NCBI GenBank assembly: GCA_026874595.1
Contig: CM049317.1
Coordinates: forward strand, 43,800,401 to 43,864,400
Origin: Sipunculus nudus
Taxonomy: Eukaryota > Annelida > Sipuncula > Golfingiida > Sipunculidae
Length of the DNA: 64,000 bases
Reading direction: 5' to 3'
Part shown: piece by piece, positions 58,301 to 64,000 of the stretch
Position numbering within the stretch: position 1 is the stretch's first letter
Layout of the letters: each line of letters begins with the position of its first letter
Notes under the pieces: model-generated
What the model saw: the letters and a program-made list of their open reading frames with translations, nothing else
Told to the model about the DNA's origin: nothing
The model's database searches: none
Translations under genes and position numbers: made by a program

Positions 58301-60945
58301 GTACTTATTTCAGTATCTGACTGAGCTGAGCTGATTGAGCATTTGATGTCGCTTTTTTCAGTATCTGACTGAGCTGAGTTGGTTGAGCATTGGATGTTGC
58401 TTATTTCAGTATCTGACTGAGCTTAGCTGGTTGAGCATTGGATGTGTCTTATTTCAGTATCTGACTGAGCTGAGTTGGTTGAGCATTGGATGTCCTTATT
58501 TCAGTATCTGACTGAGCTGAGTTGGTTGAGCATTGAATGTTTCTTATTTCAGTATCTGACTGAGCTGAGCTGATTGAGCATTTGATGTCGCTTATTTCAG
58601 TATCTGACTGAGCTGAGTTGGTTGAGCATTGGATGTTGCTTATTTCAGTATCTGACTGAGCTTAGCTGGTTGAGCATTGGATGTGTCTTATTTCAGTATC
58701 TGACTGAGCTTAGCTGGTTGAGCATTGGATGTTGCTTATTTCAGTATCTGACTGAGCTGAGTTGGTTGAGCATTGAATGTTTCTTATTTCAGTATCTGAC
58801 TGAGCTTAGCTGGTTGAGCATTGGATGTTGCTTATTTCAGTATCTGACTGAGCTGAGTTGGTTGAGCATTGGATGTTTCTTATTTCAGTATCTGACTGAG
58901 CTTAGCTGGTTGAGCATTGGATGTTGCTTATTTCAGTATCTGACTGAGCTTAGCTGGTTGAGCATTGAATGTTTCTTATTTCAGTATCTGACTGAGCTTA
59001 GCTGGTTGAGCATTGGATGTTGCTTATTTCAGTATCTGACTGAGCTGAGCTGGTTGAGCATTGAATGTTTCTTATTTCAGTATCTGACTGAGCTGAGTTG
59101 GTTGAGCATTGGATGTACTTATTTCAGTATCTGACTGAGCTGAGCTGATTGAGCATTGGATGTGTCTTATTTCAGTATCTGACTGAGCTGAGCTGGTTGA
59201 GCATTGAATGTTTCTTATTTCAGTATCTGACTGAGCTGAGTTGGTTGAGCATTGGATGTACTTATTTCAGTATCTGACTGAGCTGAGCTGATTGAGCATT
59301 TGATGTCGCTTATTTCAGTATCTGACTAAGCTTAGTTGGTTGAGCATTGGATGTTGCTTATTTCAGTATCTGACTGAGCTGAGCTGGTTGAGCATTGGAT
59401 GTGTCTTATTTCAGTATCTGACTGAGCTGAGTTGGTTGAGCATTGGATGTGTCTTATTTCAGTATCTGACTGAGCTGAGTTGGTTGAGCATTGGATGTTG
59501 CTTATTTCAGTATCTGACTGAGCTGAGCTGATCTAGCATTTGATGTCGCTTATTTCAGTATCTGACTGAGCTGAGTTGGTTGAGCATTGGATGTTGCTTA
59601 TTTCAGTATCTGACTGAGCTGAGTTGGTTGAGCATTGGATGTACTTATTTCAGTATCTGACTGAGCTGAGCTGATTGAGCATTTGATGTCGCTTATTTCA
59701 GTATCTGACTGAGCTGAGTCAGTTGAGCATTGGATGTTGCTTATTTCAGTATCTGACTGAGCTTAGCTGGTTGAGCATTTGATGTGTCTTATTTCAGTAT
59801 CTGACTGACTTGAGTTGGTTGAGCATTTGATGTGTCTTATTTCAGTATCTGACTGAGCTGAGTTGGTTGAGCATTGGATGTTGCTTATTTCAGTATCTGA
59901 CTGAGCTGAGCTGATTGAGCATTGGATGTCGCTTATTTCAGTATCTGACTGAGCTGAGTTGGTTGAGCATTGGATGTACTTATTTCAGTATCTGACTGAG
60001 CTGAGCTGATTGAGCATTGGATGTGTCTTATTTCAGTATCTGACTGAGCTGAGCTGGTTGAGCATTGAATGTTTCTTATTTCAGTATCTGACTGAGCTGA
60101 GTTGGTTGAGCATTGGATGTACTTATTTCAGTATCTGACTGAGCTGAGCTGATTGAGCATTTGATGTCGCTTATTTCAGTATCTGACTGAGCTGAGTTGG
60201 TTGAGCATTGGATGTTGCTTATTTCAGTATCTGACTGAGCTGAGTTGGTTGAGCATTGGATGTGTCTTATATCAGTAACCTCACTGAGCTGAGTTGGTTG
60301 AGCATTGGATGTACTTATTTCAGTATCTGACTGAGCTGAGCTGATTGAGCATTGGATGTGTCTTTTTTCAGTATCTGACTGAGCTGAGTTGGTTGAGCAT
60401 TGGATGTTGCTTATTTCAGTATCTGACTGAGCTTAGCTGGTTGAGCATTGGATGTGTCTTATTTCAGTATCTGACTGAGCTGAGTTGGTTGAGCAGTCGA
60501 TGTCCTTATTTCAGTATCTGACTGAGCTGAGTTGGTTGAGCATTGAATGTTTCTTATTTCAGTATCTGACTGAGCTGAGCTGATTGAGCATTTGATGTGG
60601 CTTATTTCAGTATCTGACTGAGCTGAGTTGGTTGAGCATTGGATGTTGCTTATTTCAGTATCTGACTGAGCTTAGCTGGTTGAGCATTGGATGTGTCTTA
60701 TTTCAGTATCTGACTGAGCTTAGCTGGTTGAGCATTGGATGTGTCTTATTTCAGTATGTGACTGAGCTTAGCTGGTTGAACATTGGATGTTGCTTATTTC
60801 AGTATCTGACTGAGCTTAGCTGGTTGAGAATTGGATGTGTCTTATTTCAGTATCTGACTGAGCTGAGTTGGTTGAGCATTGGATGTACTTATTTCAGTAT
60901 CTGACTGAGCTGGCCTGGTTGAGCATTGGATGTGTCTTATTTCAG
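55346..60945 (+). repeat. Splice-acceptor array: ~117 tandem copies of branch point, 3' splice site and exon 6 start, 47/48-bp unit
   Basis: The unit reads TATCTGACTGAGCTG, three variable bases, TGGTTGAGCATTGGATG, then TTGCTTATTTCAG or a variant (GTGTC, GTCGC, GAATGTTTC; GTAC and GTCC forms are one base shorter). It equals the first ~31 bases of exon 6 preceded by that exon's acceptor. CTGAC is a branch-point consensus, 41 bases before the next AG in a 48-bp unit. Copy number is from length (5,600 / ~47.8), not counted singly. The 48-bp units stay open in one frame; units with GAGCTGATTG carry an in-frame TGA. A higher-order period of 2,010 bp is visible from ATCAGTAACC at 56,251, 58,261 and 60,271. 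Confidence 0.95.
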
Positions 60946-61179
60946 TATCTGACTGAGCTGGCCTGGTTGAGCATTGCATACAACAGCCTGTCGGAGGTAC
61001 CCACCTTGTCTCTGACTGCCTGTGGTAAGCTGAAGACTCTCATCCTCAAGAACAACTGTCTGACGATGCTGAAAGGCCTGGAGGAACTGGTGAACCTTGA
61101 GGACCTGGACATATCCAGTAACTGTCTCGAGAGCCACCTGGATTTAGAGCCACTCCGGCCATTACACAAACTCCAGAAG
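60946..61179 (+). CDS. STK11IP: STK11IP exon 6 (two to three leucine-rich repeats)
   Basis: 234 bases, 78 codons, phase 0. It encodes YLTELAWLSIAYNSLSEVP, then CGKLKTLILKNNCLTMLKGL, EELVNLEDLDISSNCLESHL and EPLRPLHKLQK, matching the vertebrate run HHLDISYNRLHLVP to LWLLAELRK. The start is set by homology and by the acceptor TTATTTCAG at 60,945. This acceptor and the first ~31 exon bases are the last unit of the tandem array. The acceptor one unit upstream (60,897) would add 16 in-frame codons; the next one up (60,850) leads to a TGA after the 47-bp step. Donor AAG|GTAATA. Confidence 0.93.
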
Positions 61180-62349
61180 GTAATATCCATCTCCTATGTA
61201 AAATATGGACTTATTACTCAGGGCTGCACCATCACAGCCCATTCCATAAAATATAACAACTTGTCATCACCAGACCATAACACCAGGATACACAATAGCA
61301 TCCTCACCACCAGTGCTGCAAGAAGTGTAATTGGTGCTTGTACTTGAGTTTAAAATGTTTAGAATTGCATTGTACATATATGTGTCACACATGTACTTGA
61401 AAATTAATCATGTACTTTTCCAATTATGGCAAGCATTTTATCATGGAAGTGATGCGAAGGTTGGGTTGGGGAGGTCCCAACTAGTATCACAAGTAGTTAC
61501 TGATGCACATGGTTAACAATGTTCCAAGACCAGTTTGATGAAAGAAGTCTTTATTCAACAGCAAGAGTTTGGGGCCATGCAGTCTCTGCTGAGGCCTGCA
61601 GAGTCTGGCAAGAGATGGTCTGTCTCTCTCTCAAAGTGCCCACTACAGATAGTTTTGTTCAACATGACCTCATAGATAGATATTTATAAAATGACTTCAC
61701 CATTTTGTCATGTTGTGAGGACAGTGCTTACATATACACAGGATGTCATAAAAAACATGTTTTAATTGAGTTCTAGCATTCTCTCATCAAGTTTAACACA
61801 TCTTTCATTCTGTGGTACTATTTCCACTTACACAGACTTAAAATAGGCCCTAATAGTTTGGTGAACTCTTCTGTGATCAAATTGGTAGAGAAGCTGTGTC
61901 ATCAATTATGAGAAGTCATTAATTGTTCAGTCTGACATGCCTGAAACCAAGCTTGTATTTGTAAAATATGAAATATTCCTTTAAATATTTCTTAATAAAC
62001 AAATATACCATCCCCTTACATCTTAATATAAACATTATACCCTATGTATATCCCATTGCACAGGTTCACATTAGGCCTGTAGGCTTTGTTAATTATTGTG
62101 CAGTTTACCGACAAAATCACTGCCACAAAAAAAATATGAACAGGATATTAAATATATTCATATCAGAGCCATAAAAGCAAAAAGGAGAGTGACATTGACC
62201 CTATGTTGAGCTTTATTCAGTACAATTCATTCAGAAGACCAGACTTCCTGGAAAAGCTCTGTGTGTTACAGGGGCCTATTGCTCAGGAGAGGCACATGTA
62301 GGAGAATCAGGTATACATTTGATGTTCAATTCATGTGTTTTACTTTCAG
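61180..62349 (+). other. STK11IP: STK11IP intron 6
   Basis: 1,170 bases, AT-rich, no repeat or gene recognised. It ends in TTTTACTTTCAG. Confidence 0.75.
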
Positions 62350-62436
62350 TTGTTTGTTCAAGGTAACCCACTCTCTTTCCACAAGCAACACCGCAAGTTA
62401 ACACTTGGTCGGATATCACCTGTTGCTGCCAAAAAG
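62350..62436 (+). CDS. STK11IP: STK11IP exon 7 (end of leucine-rich repeats)
   Basis: 87 bases, 29 codons, phase 0. It encodes LFVQGNPLSFHKQHRKLTLG then RISPVAAKK. The GNPLxFHxxHR motif caps the leucine-rich repeats in the vertebrate protein. Acceptor TTTTACTTTCAG, donor AAG|GTAAAT. Confidence 0.93.
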
Positions 62437-62687
62437 GTAAATGTTAATTAGCAAGTATAAAGCAAATAATTGTGAATTTTTTTTTTTATTTTTTGTACAA
62501 TTGGTGCAAAGCAATGACCTGTTGATTAGGCTTAACAAAATACAAAACTTATCTATATAAAATAAAATTACTGAAGAAAAATCTTATTTTTGTGAAAAAG
62601 GTATTCATTACTACCTTCAAAAATCCAGCAGTGACGGATTTACAAGTGTTCCCATCTAAGTATATTTACATAGGTATACGTGGATTT

Positions 62688-62738
<51 letters not shown>

Positions 62739-63190
62739 CCATATTTCCTCTGCTTGTCTTATTTGTTCATTAGAGTAAAGTCTCCAGTAAAGTAAGTAAG
62801 CAGAAATAGAAACTACTCAGGAATGATTAATCCACAAAAGTTTTGAACTCCATGAATTTCATGTCAAAATGTCAAAACCATGAAATTTCAGATTCACAAA
62901 ATTTTCTGGATCCACTGTACTTTGTTATCAGTCCATTACTTAGATGAGTGTAAGTGGTCGTTCTGAGCACAGAGCTAACAGTTAATTTAAGCATTTCAAG
63001 ATTAAGATAAATTCTCCTCAGATATAATTTTTTAATGACTGAACCATTTTGTGTAAAACCCTCCATACTTTGTTACAAAATCCTTCTACTCTGGTCATAG
63101 TGTCATGCCAAGCTGGTGAGATTTTGTTTCAGAACAGTTAACATGAAAAAATAAAAACCTATACAGCTCTGAGCTTCCTTTCACTTTCAG
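62437..63190 (+). other. STK11IP: STK11IP intron 7
   Basis: 754 bases with a (CT)n microsatellite at 62,689-62,735. It ends in TTTCACTTTCAG. Confidence 0.8.
62689..62735. repeat. (CT)n microsatellite
   Basis: About 47 bases of CT repeat within intron 7. Confidence 0.98.
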
Positions 63191-63232
63191 ATGGTGATCG
63201 ATGGTAAAGCAGTGACTCCTAAAGAAGTAAAG
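63191..63232 (+). CDS. STK11IP: STK11IP exon 8
   Basis: 42 bases, 14 codons, phase 0: MVIDGKAVTPKEVK. It corresponds to the FLLDGKVLSL segment of the vertebrate protein. Acceptor TTTCACTTTCAG, donor AAG|GTAGGG. Being so short, it rests on position, splice sites and the DGK motif; the gene continues beyond the window. Confidence 0.82.
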
Positions 63233-63667
63233 GTAGGGTTCAGATTGTAAAATGAATTGATTGTCAAACAGATAAGATCACAGGTAATTAAGCATTGGTG
63301 TCATAGCTATTTGTTTTTGTACATTGGCCAGCAGTATCTTCTATATATGCCCTAAGGCCTGAGGGTTTTCCACTACTAGACCAGTCACTGTACTATGGAG
63401 AATGAGGTCTGGTATGAACAGAGTTGCTTCATGAGTTCCCTATTTGTCTCCTGTAATCCTTATAGATAAAATTAAAAAGCCTGGTGTCTAACTCAGCTCC
63501 TCTAAGTTAGATATCTACTTTGAGACAAAAATATTTATCAGGAAGCAGTTTGTTTATCCACATTTAATTGCACTTTGTTCAGAGTCATAATTTCAAAGTA
63601 TGAATATCCATATTTGTTAGGGCATTTGATAAAATCTTTAATTAAGATGGCATAAGACCAGAGTTAC

Positions 63668-64000
63668 TTGGCCCCATGCATTTTAGCGAACCTGTGAGCT
63701 TGGGTGATGATGTGGCATTGTCTGAAGATCAACCCATACTATCTCAAAAATAGCAGGAACAAGCATCACCAAATTTTATGCAAAAAATCAGTCATCTAAA
63801 AAACTATTGGATTTTGCTTATTTTCTTGTTATCTGCCTTTACTTAGATTTTATAGAGAAAAAGCTAAGAAACCTTTAAAAATCCTCTTCTCGGAAACTGT
63901 CTAGCCAAATTGTTCAATATTTCACAATAATCTCAGAAACAATCTCTTTCAAGTTGTTTGAATGGTTCCAGTTTGGTGAATTTTAGCTGAGTTACATGAA
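63668..64000 (-). repeat. Dispersed repeat, inverted copy of about 460-780
   Basis: Reads in reverse complement as the repeat at the left window edge, with AAGCTCACAGGTTCGC, GATGACTGATT, AAATATTGAACAATTTGGCT and GGAACCATTC shared. It lies in intron 8 of STK11IP and extends past the window end. Confidence 0.85.

Larger units (their letters stand above)
40731..64000 (+). other. STK11IP: STK11IP gene, 5' part (eight coding exons, runs off the window)
   Basis: STK11IP (LIP1) is a leucine-rich-repeat protein that binds the kinase LKB1/STK11 in the cytoplasm. Eight exons with GT-AG junctions give about 325 codons: 40,731-40,797; 41,423-41,619; 45,042-45,209; 46,002-46,109; 53,664-53,735; 60,946-61,179; 62,350-62,436; 63,191-63,232. 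Exon order and content match the vertebrate protein as I remember it: a short N-terminal helix, a segment ending FVQKTSALK, the SCGGD motif, then leucine-rich repeats and GNPLSFHKQHR. The long C-terminal part lies beyond the window. Introns are 0.6 to 7.6 kb and full of mobile DNA. No frame break was found in the exons. Confidence 0.93.

Noticed and set aside
56851-60904. Repeated YLTELSWLSIGC frames as a leucine-rich repeat gene
   Set aside because: They are translations of the acceptor array. Units include splice acceptors, 47-bp steps and in-frame TGA. Only the final unit joins a real exon.

Overview
This is eukaryotic DNA from an invertebrate, most likely a bivalve or other mollusc. The inference rests on one spliced metazoan gene with long GT-AG introns, a very dense and AT-rich load of nested transposable elements and satellites, and repeat types that I associate with bivalve genomes. 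No species can be named from sequence alone. No rRNA gene, functional tRNA gene, CRISPR array or bacterial-type operon was seen.

Host gene. The right third (40,731 to the window end, + strand) carries the 5' part of one gene. I recognise it as STK11IP (LKB1-interacting protein 1, LIP1) from its N-terminus, exon order and leucine-rich repeats. Eight coding exons were placed, all with GT-AG junctions and consistent phases (intron 1 is phase 1, introns 2-7 are phase 0). They give about 325 codons and the gene runs on past the window.

Most striking region. Intron 5 of this gene (53,736-60,945) is built from its own splice sites. The donor side is a tandem array of 12 copies of the exon-5 end plus GAG|GTAAGC, with a 49-bp period. 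The acceptor side is roughly 117 tandem copies of a 47/48-bp unit, each carrying a branch-point-like CTGAC, a pyrimidine-leaning tract, an AG and the first ~31 nt of exon 6. The real exon 6 is the last unit of that array. The array also has a higher-order period of about 2,010 bp, present almost three times.

Left third (1-19,500). A decayed copy of an uncharacterised multi-copy invertebrate protein family (3,138-5,905 and 15,565-16,018) is split by a young, nearly complete Gypsy-type LTR retrotransposon on the - strand (5,906-15,564). That element has 1,268-bp LTRs, a CTAG target duplication, a tRNA-Leu-like primer site, a polypurine tract, gag and pol. Two inverted copies of another repeat (2,196-2,573 and 16,820-17,158) bracket the broken gene. 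A six-unit, ~338-bp satellite follows (17,397-19,500).

Middle (19,500-40,700). No host gene was found. The region is repeats within repeats: hAT-like non-autonomous elements (21,360-22,510; 30,029-31,981 with target duplication TTTATGAT; 33,717-33,930; 36,073-37,532), a tRNA-derived SINE, a broken CR1/L2-type LINE (29,080-34,700) and microsatellites.

Introns of STK11IP also hold two TA-flanked terminal-inverted-repeat elements (41,717-43,689 and 46,328-47,313), a LINE 3' fragment on the - strand, a 2.4-kb minisatellite of 27-bp units and an asymmetric foldback element with a 72-bp repeat expanded in one arm.
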